Source: Actinomycetes bacterium (GTDB lineage: Bacteria; Actinomycetota; Acidimicrobiia; Acidimicrobiales; Palsa-688). Taken from it: DNA of 42,454 nt. The notes under the pieces are model-generated. The model ran no database searches and was not told the origin of the DNA. It saw only the letters and a program-made list of their open reading frames with translations. The position numbers and the translations under genes were made by a program. Shown piece by piece: positions 8,803 to 17,403 of the stretch (within the stretch, counting starts at the first letter, position 1; each line of letters begins with the position of its first letter). The stretch is taken from contig JAJZAM010000006.1 in assembly GCA_021799445.1 (NCBI GenBank), positions 1-42,454 of the forward strand, in the 5' to 3' direction.

Positions 8803-10573
8803 CGGGCGCTGCACCTGTCGAGGCGACAAGAAGAGCGTTGTATGCGGAGCTTGATTCGACGAGGTCGCTATGAGTTCCATGTTCGATAATCCTTCCTCTG
8901 TCCATTACGGTGATGGAGTCGACCTCGCGCACCGAGGCGAGGTTATGTGTGACCATCACAGTGGTCCGCGCCTCACTCAGACGGGCTAGGGCCTCTACGA
9001 CTACCGCATGTGTAGCTGCGTCCATCCCCGTGGTCGGCTCGTCTAGGAGGATCAGCCGGCCACCCTTCGCCATCGCCCTGGCGACGGCGATACACTGCCG
9101 TTGCCCACCCGACAGGGCGGAGCCCGCTTCCCCAACGGAAGTGTCGTACCCGTCTCGCAGACCCGCTATGACTTCGTGAACGCCGACGGCGCGAGCAGCC
9201 GCTATAGCCTCACTGCGACTGGTCAGGTCCGACCCATAGATTATGTTCTCCCAAACGGTTGGTCGCAGAAGCGCCGACTCTTGAGGTACGAAGGAGATCT
9301 GACGTCGAAGCCAGCGGACGTCGAGCGCTCGAAGGTCCTCGCCGTCTAGGAGCACCCGCCCGGTGTCGGGATCTGCGAAGCGCAGCGCCAGTCGTAAGAG
9401 AGTGCTCTTTCCGGAACCGGTCGGTCCTACGATTGCGTGACGTGATCCAGCGTCGACTGTGAGATTAATCCCGTCAAGCAAGACCGACCGGCCGGGGTAG
9501 GAGAAAGAGATCGACTCGAATTCGAGCCGCCCGTGTAGCCTCAAGGGACGCACCGGGACCTTGGCCTCCGGCGTCTCGTCGTGGGTGTGAAGTATCTCGA
9601 GGACCCGCTCGGCTGAGGCTTGGCCCCTCCCCATCGTCCCAGCAAGCTTCGCCAGCTGACGGACGGGTGTGTACATGCTCCTGAAGTAGGAACTAAAAAG
9701 TAGGAGATCTCCCGGGGTGAGTCGCCCTGAGACAACCTCGCGTCCTCCTATGAGGACGACCACTGCTGTAGACGTGGTCATTACGAACGTTACTAGCGGG
9801 GTGAAGCGTGATTGCAACACGACGGCGAACTTGCTTGCCCGCAGTGCCTCTAGCGCATTGGCCCTATAGCGTTCGACTTCGCCGTCCTCAGCACAGGCCG
9901 ATTGAACAACTGGCAATCCGACCACCACTTGTTGAGCGATAGAGCTTGAGGCTCCCTCCGCCCGCCGTGCGATCCGCTGGGCGCTTCTGATTGTGGAGAG
10001 ATAATGACGAACAAGGACTCCCAGTGCGGGAATGACGCAAATTGCGAGAAGGCTGAACTGCCAGTCGACGATCGTCATGATGACGAGCATGCCGGCGACG
10101 GTCAGGGTGTTCTCCGCTACGACGGGCAACACGTTGACCACGGCGCTTTGCATCGCTTGAGCGTCACCGCCGAGGCGTGCGAGCAGGTCGCCGACTGGCC
10201 TGTTGGTGTAGAAATGACGCGACTGGCGTGTTAGGTGGGCGAACAGCCGGCAGCGTAAGTCCACGACTACACGTTGTCCGGCTACGGCGAGCAGGACGGC
10301 GGCAGCGTAAGAGCACGCACCTAGGAGCGCTGCTATGACGATCATCAGGCCGCACAGGCTGTAAAGGAGCGGCAATCTGCCCGCCGGAAGCCACCGCAGT
10401 TCGAGGGGCAGCGGATGAGTGCCAAGCACACTGTCGAAGACAACCTTGAGCGGCACTGGCGCCAGCCATTGCAGGACTGCCCTGGCGAGGGAAAACCCCA
10501 GCCCTGCCAGGAGTGGTATCTTGACGCTAGCCAAGTCAAGTTCCCACGCATTCATAGACAGGCGGCGGCTCAC
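8795..10573 (-). CDS. ABC exporter, fused permease and ATPase (MsbA-type)
   Basis: A 592-residue half-transporter. The N-terminal 310 residues form the six-helix type I exporter membrane domain. The ATPase domain (about 345-580) contains Walker A GPTGSGKSTL, the Q-loop FVPQE, signature ALSGGQRQ, Walker B LILLDEPT and the switch histidine in VTHN. Such exporters move lipids, lipid-linked sugars, peptides or drugs. Placed between glycosyltransferases and a UDP-sugar dehydrogenase, it most likely flips or exports a glycolipid or lipid-linked saccharide (inference from context). The GTG start overlaps the upstream stop as GTGA, so translation is probably coupled. Confidence 0.92.
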   Translation of the reverse strand: MSRRLSMNAWELDLASVKIPLLAGLGFSLARAVLQWLAPVPLKVVFDSVLGTHPLPLELRWLPAGRLPLLYSLCGLMIVIAALLGACSYAAAVLLAVAGQRVVVDLRCRLFAHLTRQSRHFYTNRPVGDLLARLGGDAQAMQSAVVNVLPVVAENTLTVAGMLVIMTIVDWQFSLLAICVIPALGVLVRHYLSTIRSAQRIARRAEGASSSIAQQVVVGLPVVQSACAEDGEVERYRANALEALRASKFAVVLQSRFTPLVTFVMTTSTAVVVLIGGREVVSGRLTPGDLLLFSSYFRSMYTPVRQLAKLAGTMGRGQASAERVLEILHTHDETPEAKVPVRPLRLHGRLEFESISFSYPGRSVLLDGINLTVDAGSRHAIVGPTGSGKSTLLRLALRFADPDTGRVLLDGEDLRALDVRWLRRQISFVPQESALLRPTVWENIIYGSDLTSRSEAIAAARAVGVHEVIAGLRDGYDTSVGEAGSALSGGQRQCIAVARAMAKGGRLILLDEPTTGMDAATHAVVVEALARLSEARTTVMVTHNLASVREVDSITVMDRGRIIEHGTHSDLVESSSAYNALLVASTGAAPGA

Positions 10574-11835
10574 CTGCCAGCTCCTTTTCGCGATCCGATC
10601 CGCAGGCCACGCGAAGCCGATGCCTCGCTTGAGGCGTCTAAGGCTGCGAAGATCTCAGCGACCAGCGCTTCGGCTACGGATGACCAACTCGATCGTTCGA
10701 CGGCGCGTGCTCTTGCAGATGATCCGAGGATGTCACGCGCGTTGGCATCGCTGACAAGGGCGTACAAGGCCTGCGCGAGCGAGTGGCTGGACCCAGGTGA
10801 CACCAAGACCCCGGTCTCCCCGACGAGCTGGCGTATTGGTGGAAAGTCCGACGCTACCACGGCACGCCCAGCGGCCATCGCTTCTACAACTTTGAGAGGA
10901 CAGAAGTAGAAGGTATCGGTGGCCACGTACGGAGCCGCAGCGATGTCCATCGCCGCGACATACTCCGGTACCCGCGAGAACGCGACCGCGCCCGTCGTTG
11001 CGACAGTCACGCCATCTGGGAGCCGTCGCAGCAAGTCTGTGACCCGTGCCCGTTCGGGGCCGTCGCCGACTATCAGCAGACCAAGCTGGACCGATCCGGC
11101 GATGAGTGCCACCGCATCGATTAGTACGTCTAGTCCGTGCCATGGTTTGAAGCTTCCCGCGAAACCGATAACAGGCTGGGACATGGAGAAGCCAAGCCGC
11201 CTCCTGGTCCTTGGAGCCAGAAGTGAAAGACGGCTCGGGTCAAGCCCGTCGACGTCAGCTCCGTTGGCGACTACTGAGGCGGTACTGGCACCCATCCCGA
11301 TAGCCCAACTGGCCAGCGGCGCTGACACGGCGACGACCCGAGCGTTGCTTAGAGCACGGTGCTCCGCTCGGCAGGCCTCCTCTTCGAAGCGAAGCCCGAA
11401 ATGACGTCTGCGTTCCTCGGCTACTGGGGCATTGACCTCGACGACGCGTGCTACGCCAAGAGACTTGGCAAGCTCAGCTCCGCGGCCTGCAAACAGGCTC
11501 AGCCGCTCGACGATACAGCTCGGTTTGCGTGCTGTCAGATGGCGTTCTACGCCGTCGAAGAACGTCTCTATAGCGCTGATGCGAGTGGCTTCCGCTTTCG
11601 CCCCCGACGCTACCGGACCGACGTCTATCGGTATTACGCGCACGGTGTCAGACCCTCGCGACGTCATAGGCCCCGACACACGAGCGGCGTAGAGCGTCAC
11701 GTCGACACCTAGACGAGACAGGGCTGCACAAAGTGATTCGACGTGCACCGACGCACCCTTAGTGCCGCCGACTGGAATGCCTGGATCGGGAAGCAGGTAA
11801 GCCACCTCGAGCCCGGCGGAGCCCCGAACGTTCAC
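10570..11835 (-). CDS. GT4-type glycosyltransferase
   Basis: A retaining GT-B glycosyltransferase of about 421 residues. The N-terminal donor/acceptor domain begins EVAYLLPDPGIPVGGTKGASVHV, with the glycine-rich GG loop typical of GT4. The C-terminal nucleotide-sugar domain has IGFAGSFKPWHGLDVLIDA, LLIVGDGPERARV and the E-x7-E-like motif PLKVVEAMAAGRAVVASD. The GTG at 11835 is chosen because it forms a GTGA overlap with the preceding glycosyltransferase; a longer frame to 11931 would overlap by 100 bp. The sugar and linkage cannot be read from sequence. It is one of three consecutive glycosyltransferases in the surface-glycan operon. Confidence 0.9.
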   Translation of the reverse strand: MNVRGSAGLEVAYLLPDPGIPVGGTKGASVHVESLCAALSRLGVDVTLYAARVSGPMTSRGSDTVRVIPIDVGPVASGAKAEATRISAIETFFDGVERHLTARKPSCIVERLSLFAGRGAELAKSLGVARVVEVNAPVAEERRRHFGLRFEEEACRAEHRALSNARVVAVSAPLASWAIGMGASTASVVANGADVDGLDPSRLSLLAPRTRRRLGFSMSQPVIGFAGSFKPWHGLDVLIDAVALIAGSVQLGLLIVGDGPERARVTDLLRRLPDGVTVATTGAVAFSRVPEYVAAMDIAAAPYVATDTFYFCPLKVVEAMAAGRAVVASDFPPIRQLVGETGVLVSPGSSHSLAQALYALVSDANARDILGSSARARAVERSSWSSVAEALVAEIFAALDASSEASASRGLRIGSRKGAGR

Positions 11836-13208
11836 GCGTGTGATCCTGACGTTGCGAGACGGGCCGGATCTGGCGGGGATATGTAGCCGTAATGGTTGGG
11901 GCACAGCATGTTCGCGATTGGGACAATACACGTTTGCTTCGCCAAGTGCGCCGTCACGTAGCGTCGGGCCGCCGATGAGAGCTTTGCGCGTACTTCGGGG
12001 TCGGCTGCGAGCTCCCCTATCGCTCGGGCGAGCGCCGCAGGGTTTGCTGGGGGGACCAAAAGGCCCGTGATTTTGTGGTCGATCACTTCGGGTATACCCG
12101 CTACCGAGGACGCCACCACGGCTAGTCCGCAGGCCATGGCTTCGAGGACGGAGTTCGGGATGCCGTCACGGTCACCGTTAGGGGTGATCACGCTTGCTTG
12201 CACGAAAATGTCGGCTTGGTGGTACTCCTCGATGATCTGGTCTTGGGTGAGGGAACCCAAGAAGCTCACGTTTGAGCTCAGCTCCAAAGCAGCCATTTGC
12301 GCTACAAGGCAGTCTCGCAGGTCACCGCCCCCCACGATCCGGCACTCGAAAGCCTCCCCCTGATCCCGAAGCAGTCTTAGGGCCTCGAGAAGAGTCGAGT
12401 AGCCCTTTTTGGGCACGAGTCGCCCGACCGCTAGGATCCGAAGCGGCCTTGGCCGGGAGGCTTCGTCGCTCAACGCGATGCCCGCGGGCTGGAAGCGGTC
12501 CGTGTTTACGCCGTGGGGCGCGTAAATGATCTTAGGGCAGCGACCTTTGGAGTCCGGTGACTGATGGGAGTCGATTATGCGTTGAAGCTCGTTCGCTGCG
12601 CCGTGCGAGCAGACAAGGACGAACTCGGCAGCGGAGGCCTTTACAGTGAGGATGTCCGGGCTCGAAAGGTATAGGTCCTTGGCGTGCGCAGCGAAGGAGA
12701 ACGTCCCTCCAGTGAGCATGGACACGAAGTGGGCGACGGTGGCTGGTCCGTTTGCGAATGCGGCGTGGATGTGCTTGGCGCCGATGCGGTCCATTTCTCT
12801 CGCCATGGGACCTGCCTCGAGGAGGTGACGCAGCGTGGAGCGGTGTCTCCGGGATAGGATCACGTGGCCGACGACCGCAAGCCATCGCAACGGGTGGTGC
12901 AGTAGAAGGGCTGCGTGGGCGAACGCGAATCGGGCGTTGTCACTGAAAGCGCCTGCTCGTCCTGTTCCGCGGCGGAGGTAAGTGACAGGACTGACGACGT
13001 CGGCCACCCTTTTTTGGAATTGGCGCTCCGCCGGGTGGGCGATGGCGAAAAGCCTCACGGGGACCCCTTCGGACTCCAGTCCGAGGATCTCGTCGAGAAT
13101 GAATGTCTCGGATAGCCGGGGAAAGCGCTTTGTTAGGTAGCAGACCGTCGCGGCGCTTGCGGGGGTTTTGGGTGGCAGTTGCTCGCCGTCACGGCTACGT
13201 CGCGTCAC
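11832..13208 (-). CDS. GT4-type glycosyltransferase (colanic-acid WcaL-like)
   Basis: A 458-residue GT-B glycosyltransferase. The N-terminal CYLTKRFPRLSETFILDEIL motif is characteristic of exopolysaccharide transferases of the WcaL/AmsK type. The C-terminal domain has PLRILAVGRLVPKKGYSTLLEAL, CRIVGGGDLRDCL, and the donor-site motif GIPNSVLEAMACGLAVVASSVAGIPEV in two adjoining parts. The GTG start overlaps the preceding gene's stop by 4 bp (GTGA). It probably adds one sugar of the repeat or glycolipid head group built by this operon. Specificity is unknown. Confidence 0.91.
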   Translation of the reverse strand: MTRRSRDGEQLPPKTPASAATVCYLTKRFPRLSETFILDEILGLESEGVPVRLFAIAHPAERQFQKRVADVVSPVTYLRRGTGRAGAFSDNARFAFAHAALLLHHPLRWLAVVGHVILSRRHRSTLRHLLEAGPMAREMDRIGAKHIHAAFANGPATVAHFVSMLTGGTFSFAAHAKDLYLSSPDILTVKASAAEFVLVCSHGAANELQRIIDSHQSPDSKGRCPKIIYAPHGVNTDRFQPAGIALSDEASRPRPLRILAVGRLVPKKGYSTLLEALRLLRDQGEAFECRIVGGGDLRDCLVAQMAALELSSNVSFLGSLTQDQIIEEYHQADIFVQASVITPNGDRDGIPNSVLEAMACGLAVVASSVAGIPEVIDHKITGLLVPPANPAALARAIGELAADPEVRAKLSSAARRYVTAHLAKQTCIVPIANMLCPNHYGYISPPDPARLATSGSHA

Positions 13209-14401
13209 GCCGGGATCCTTGCCAGCACGGTGTCGTCTTTGCGGTTGGCAAGACGGCTGAGGTGTGCGACGGCTTGTTGCGCGCCTCCCAAGTCGAGAGG
13301 ATCCCTACTGCGCTTCGCGGTCTGTCCGCTCAAAATCTTCGGTAGGGTCGAGTGGAGGCCGCGACTTTCTTCTACTAATGCTACGAGGCCGCGCTTGGCG
13401 AGGGCGGCAGCTCTTAGTACCTGCTCTATGCGCGGCGCTCGGCGCGGGACTACGATTGTAGGTACGCCCAGGCCAATCAGCTCGCAGAGGCTGTTGTAAC
13501 CTCCTCGGGTTACCACTGCAACAGCCTTCGCAGCGACTGCGGCCGGCTCGGCCAGGTGCTCTACCGTGTACACCTCCCCAAGCTGTGCTGTTGCACGCTC
13601 CAGGCGCTCACGATCGGCGCGCGGCATGAGAGGACCTGTGCACAAGACGCATGCGACTCCGGCGGTGGTGGCTGCTAGGGCCGTATCAATCAGCACTTGC
13701 ACACCGTCGCCGCCGCCTCCGATCATGGCAAAGACGAACCGCTTAGGTATGGGGATATCCGCCGGTAACGGAACTGTCATAGGTTGCGGAGTCGTGACAT
13801 AGCCGCAGTACACAAGACGATCGGCAATCTGTGAAGGAAGGCGGTATAGCGTTGCTATGTCGAAGACGTCTCGTTGGCCGTATACCATCACCGAGTTGTA
13901 GACGTTCTCGAGAGTCGAATAGACACCTTCGGCTGTCCAAGACTCGATGACCTTCTCGGGTTCGTCTAGGATGTCCCGCAGGCCGAGAACCAGTCTCGTG
14001 GCGAGCCCGGTACTTCTTATGTAGTCGAAGACGGGAAGGAGCTCGCCCTGCATCCCGTGGGGGGAATGATCTACGAGCAGGACATCTGGCTTCCAGCGTT
14101 CCACTACGTCGAGAAGTACGGCTGAACGTGCGCGCCGGACGATGGAAAGCCCGAGCCGGCCGTCGAGGGGTCGGTAGTCGCCTTGAGGTGTCTTCGTTAC
14201 GGGCGGCAGCATTGCTGTGACCAATCCACTAGGAAAAGAGACCCGGGAGATTGCCGGCGAGCCGGAAGCGAGAACCACCCGTGGGGGCTTGGCCACGCTC
14301 AGAAGCTGCCGTGCTATTGACAGATTTCTCCTGAGGTGCCCGAGCCCGTAAGTGTCGTGAGAGTACAACAGCACACGCTGGAGAGACCGCGATGTCGTCA
14401 C
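13205..14401 (-). CDS. MurG/GT28-like glycosyltransferase
   Basis: A protein of about 398 residues. The N-terminal motif VLLYSHDTYGLGHLRRNLSIA is the glycine-rich loop of MurG/UGT-like GT-B enzymes. The C-terminal half has FVFAMIGGGGDGVQVL and GLGVPTIVVPRRAP near the expected UDP-sugar pocket (RGGYNSLCEL). The GTG at 14401 makes a GTGA overlap with the epimerase gene. An upstream extension to 14443 exists but is less economical. It is part of the same coupled gene string. Donor and acceptor are unknown, and similar proteins are often annotated only as glycosyltransferases of this fold. Confidence 0.84.
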   Translation of the reverse strand: MTTSRSLQRVLLYSHDTYGLGHLRRNLSIARQLLSVAKPPRVVLASGSPAISRVSFPSGLVTAMLPPVTKTPQGDYRPLDGRLGLSIVRRARSAVLLDVVERWKPDVLLVDHSPHGMQGELLPVFDYIRSTGLATRLVLGLRDILDEPEKVIESWTAEGVYSTLENVYNSVMVYGQRDVFDIATLYRLPSQIADRLVYCGYVTTPQPMTVPLPADIPIPKRFVFAMIGGGGDGVQVLIDTALAATTAGVACVLCTGPLMPRADRERLERATAQLGEVYTVEHLAEPAAVAAKAVAVVTRGGYNSLCELIGLGVPTIVVPRRAPRIEQVLRAAALAKRGLVALVEESRGLHSTLPKILSGQTAKRSRDPLDLGGAQQAVAHLSRLANRKDDTVLARIPA

Positions 14402-15408
14402 ACTGGTACCCCCACCTTTTGCTCCAAGCGTTCTCGTAGCCACGCAACTTCCCTTTCGTAGCCCACTTCGAACGGAACGACAGGTGAAAATCCGAGCAGC
14501 CGCCGGGCTCGGCCCAGATCAGCCGAAGTCGTCTTTACGTCGCCACGGGCAAAGGGCTGGCGGTCGATTCGTAACCTGTTACCGGTCAAGCGGGCAAGTA
14601 TGTCTAGTACTTCTGTGATGCTAAACGCGCACCCACCCCCGACGTTGACCGCCATCCCTGCCACCGGAGCGTCTGCCGCGGCGATGGTAGCGCCGACGAC
14701 GTCAGTTACGTAGGTGAAGTCACGACGTTGGGTGCCGTCCCCTAGCAGCGTGATCACACCGCATGTCAGAGCAGCCTCGGCGAACAGTCTAAGACCCATG
14801 TCTGGTCGCTGGCCAGGGCCGAACACGGTGAAGTATCGCAGGGCCGTGGTCTCGAGATCTCGCCCGTGGGAGTCTAGGCATGCTCGTTCCGCTTCGAGTT
14901 TGCTCTTGGCGTACGGCGAGATCGGCGATAGGAGAGCGTCTTCGCGAAAAGGCACCTCGCCGTCGCCGTAAACTGACGACGACGAAGCGTATACTATGCG
15001 TCGAACCCCTGCCTTGCGGGCGGCTCCCAGCAGCCGCTCGGTGGCGATCACATTGTCTCGAATGTAAAGCTCCTCCGAGGAGAAGCTGGCCCGCACCCCA
15101 GCTCGCCCGGCAAGGTGGAATAGGACTTCGACGCCATCTAAGTAGGAATCCAACTCCATGTCGGCAAGGTTCCCAACCGCTAAGGTCATCCCGGCGAGGC
15201 GTGCGAGGGATGCCGCCCGCATCAGCTTTTCCACCGGGTCGTAGCTGTCCGTGAAGCCGTCTATCCCTGTCACCATCCAACCGCCGCGCACCAAGGTGCG
15301 ACAGACGTGGCTTCCGATGAATCCCGCAGCCCCGGTCACCAAAGCCCGCCGCCCGACGTTCGACAGTTCCACGTCGAAGCTGGCAGGGACATCCGAAATT
15401 TCTGTCAC
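14398..15408 (-). CDS. NAD-dependent epimerase/dehydratase (extended SDR)
   Basis: A 336-residue sugar-nucleotide epimerase of the extended short-chain dehydrogenase family, close in pattern to UDP-glucuronate or UDP-glucose 4-epimerases. It has the Rossmann motif VTGAAGFIGSHVCRTL, the DxxD-type region LFHLAGRAGVRASF, catalytic Ser in YASSSSVYGD and the YxxxK pair in SPYAKSKLEAE. The start is GTG at 15408, preceded by a strong AGGGAGG at 15414-15420 with 5-nt spacing; longer frames lack such a site. It is the first gene of the tight minus-strand glycan operon, whose next four junctions are 4-bp or 8-bp overlaps. Working with the UDP-glucose dehydrogenase it could make UDP-galacturonate (inference). 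Confidence 0.91.
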   Translation of the reverse strand: MTEISDVPASFDVELSNVGRRALVTGAAGFIGSHVCRTLVRGGWMVTGIDGFTDSYDPVEKLMRAASLARLAGMTLAVGNLADMELDSYLDGVEVLFHLAGRAGVRASFSSEELYIRDNVIATERLLGAARKAGVRRIVYASSSSVYGDGEVPFREDALLSPISPYAKSKLEAERACLDSHGRDLETTALRYFTVFGPGQRPDMGLRLFAEAALTCGVITLLGDGTQRRDFTYVTDVVGATIAAADAPVAGMAVNVGGGCAFSITEVLDILARLTGNRLRIDRQPFARGDVKTTSADLGRARRLLGFSPVVPFEVGYEREVAWLRERLEQKVGVPV

Positions 15409-15841
15409 AGTGACCTCCCTCGCTGCGTCTGCTAAGCAGCGTCGTGCTTGTAGTGGGATACATAGACAGTGTCGGCGCAGTAGGTGACGCCTCGATGACG
15501 CTCTAGTGAGAAAATGTTCATGTTCCCCGGGTCCCCGGTGGCCAACTCGCTGGCAACGCTCGCAGTCCGGGCCATTGAAGTCAGAGGCTTGTACTCCAAG
15601 AATTCGTGCCGGTAGAACGAAACCGTACCGTGCTATGACTGCATGGAGCAGGCAAGGACCTCGTCGGCTAGGGCTTCCGGACCGAGGGATGAGGTTGCAC
15701 ATCCCCCACTCGAGGGGGTCCGGCGATGGACTCTGTGGTTCCTACCAGAGAGCCAAGGAGCCCATCACCGTGACCCCAGCAGAGATCATCTACCGCCGAC
15801 AGCGGCGCTACTACCAACGACAACACACCTGGAGTTATCCA
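15409..15841. other. Intergenic region upstream of the glycan operon
   Basis: About 430 bp with no gene I can support. On the minus strand it should hold the glycan-operon promoter. A small stem (CGCTGC...GCAGCG, 15421-15441) lies in the presumed leader. Near the right end the frame of the following MFS gene is open upstream of its ATG (encoding ITVTPAEIIYRRQRRYY), possibly a remnant of an earlier gene end; I cannot identify it. Confidence 0.5.
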
Positions 15842-17145
15842 ATGAGTTTATCGACGCGCTTCGACGTTACCCGTGGCGATTCGACGCAGGGCCCGCCACG
15901 GTGGCTGGCTTTGGCCATCATCGCGGTATCACAGCTGATGATCGTTCTCGACGCCTCCATCGTGAACATAGTCTTGCCTTCCGCCCAGCATGCGCTGCAC
16001 ATCTCCACTGCGAACCGCCAATGGGTGGTTACGGCCTACATGCTGAGCTTCGGCGGCTCGTCCTTCTCGGCGGTCGCGTCGCGGACTACCTGGGCCGCAA
16101 ACGGGTGTTCATCGTCGAACTCGTCGAACTCGTCGGCTTCGCGGCTGCTTCCACACTGGGCGGCTTTGCCCCTGACTCCGCGGCGCTCTTCGCTGCACGG
16201 GCGCTCCAAGGGGCTTTCGCGGCGCTCATGGCCCCGGCGGCGCTCTACGTCGTGCGTGATAGCAGCACCGAGAGGAGCAGAGGGCACTACGACGTTCCTG
16301 GTGCGCTGACGTCTACTCTCGGGCTCGTAGCGCTGGTCTACGCCTTCACCCAGGCAGAGACGACAGGATGGCTGTCTGCGGGAACTCTGCTACTTCTCGC
16401 AGGGGCCGGGCTGCTGCTCGGGGCGTTCGTGGTCGTGGAGTTGCGTTCGCAACGTCCACTGCTTCCCCTGCGAGTCGTTCTCGATCGTGACCGTGGAGGG
16501 TCGTATCCGAAGTCGCTATTGGTCGGGCTCGCACTGTTCGGAATGTTTCTGTTCCTCACTTACTACCTGCAGGGGACGCTTCACTATTCGGCGCTCAAGA
16601 CGGGTTTTGCATTCCTGCCTTTATCCTTGGGTATCGTCATCAGCTCCGCAGTGGCGGCCCAACTTCTACCTCGTGTCGGGCCGAGAGCTTTGATGGTCAC
16701 AGGGATGGTGATGGCGACGGCCGGGCTGGTCTTGTTCACCCGACTGGGTGTCCACTCAGGCTACGTGGCCGAAGTCCTGCCGCCGATCCTTGTCACAAGC
16801 CTTGGTATGGGCCCCGTGTTCGTCCCTCTCAGCAGCACGGCACTTATCGGCGTCGACGAAAGCTACACCGGGGTGGCGAGTGCGCTGGTCAACACGACCC
16901 AGCAGGTTGGAGGTTCACTAGGCACGGCGCTGCTGAATACTGTCGCCGTTACCACGACGGCAAGCTTCCTGCAATCCCACGCAGCGACGACGGCGTCAAA
17001 GGCCACAGCCGTCGTCCACGGCTACGGCGTGGCGTTCGGCGTCAGTGCCGTCCTGCTCGGCGTCGGAGCGCTCGCTGCGTTGGTGCTCGTGCGGGCCAAC
17101 TGCAGTGACCTTGAAACGTCCAGCTTTGCTCCCGAAGCGGCATGA
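15842..17145 (+). pseudogene. MFS drug-efflux transporter (EmrB/QacA type), frameshifted and internally deleted
   Basis: The ATG at 15842 has GGAG 7 nt upstream. The first part reads MSLSTRFDVTRG through QLMIVLDASIVNIVLPSAQ and NRQWVVTAYMLSFGG, typical of the first two helices of the DHA2 family. At about 16051-16056 the frame must shift by one base to continue as LVLLGGRVADYLGRKRVF, the conserved loop 2-3 motif. The second frame then runs to 17145. After RALQGAFAALMAPAALYVV the usual segment covering about two or three helices is missing and the sequence resumes at GHYDVPGALTSTLG, so there is an internal deletion as well. The remaining helices are well preserved, which suggests recent inactivation. 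Such pumps normally export drugs or toxic compounds. This copy should not be functional. Confidence 0.85.
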
Positions 17146-17212
17146 TCAGGCTGAACCCTATTGTCGCGCGCACCCTGGCGAGTAGGCTCGGGGTTCAAAG
17201 GGGAGGAGAGCA

Positions 17213-17240
17213 ATGGCTAGGGTAAGCACCTATCTGAATT
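17213..17240 (+). pseudogene. VOC/PhnB-like gene, 5' stub cut by the IS
   Basis: ATG at 17213 with GGGGAGGAG just upstream encodes MARVSTYLN, after which the insertion sequence begins. Joining this stub to the sequence after the second target duplication at 19038 restores an uninterrupted frame (STYLNFKGNAEDAFEFY). A weak promoter-like pair, TTGTCG and TAGGCT 16 bp apart, lies at 17161-17188. Confidence 0.9.
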
Positions 17241-17403
17241 GGGCGCGGCGCTGTAGGAGTGAGAGACTGCGGTGCCGTGACCGGGGAGTTCGGTCATTGC
17301 CCTGAGCCGAGCTGCCGGGGAGCACCCCGTCGATAGCGGCCAGTTCGCCTGCGAGCGCTCTGCGGGTCGCCTCCCACGGCATGTGGGTCTCTCTGTCGGC
17401 CAT
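17230..17403 (-). CDS. Short passenger ORF at left end of the IS (DUF6788-like fragment)
   Basis: A 57-residue frame with a good ribosome-binding site (AAGGAG, 5 nt before ATG at 17403). The segment RALAGELAAIDGVLPGS resembles the beginning of the small DUF6788 proteins (pattern LAAL..VLPGS, then a cysteine motif), but the CGKxxCxC part expected next is absent and replaced by an Arg/Ser-rich tail that runs off the end of the IS into the target sequence. It is probably a truncated passenger gene of the element rather than a functional protein. The family match is from memory and weak. Confidence 0.4.
   Translation of the reverse strand: MADRETHMPWEATRRALAGELAAIDGVLPGSSAQGNDRTPRSRHRSLSLLQRRAQFR
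17232..17240 (+). repeat. Target site duplication, left copy (ATCTGAATT)
   Basis: Nine bases directly before the left IS end, repeated exactly at 19029-19037 directly after the right IS end. They belong to the coding sequence of the interrupted VOC gene. Confidence 0.95.
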
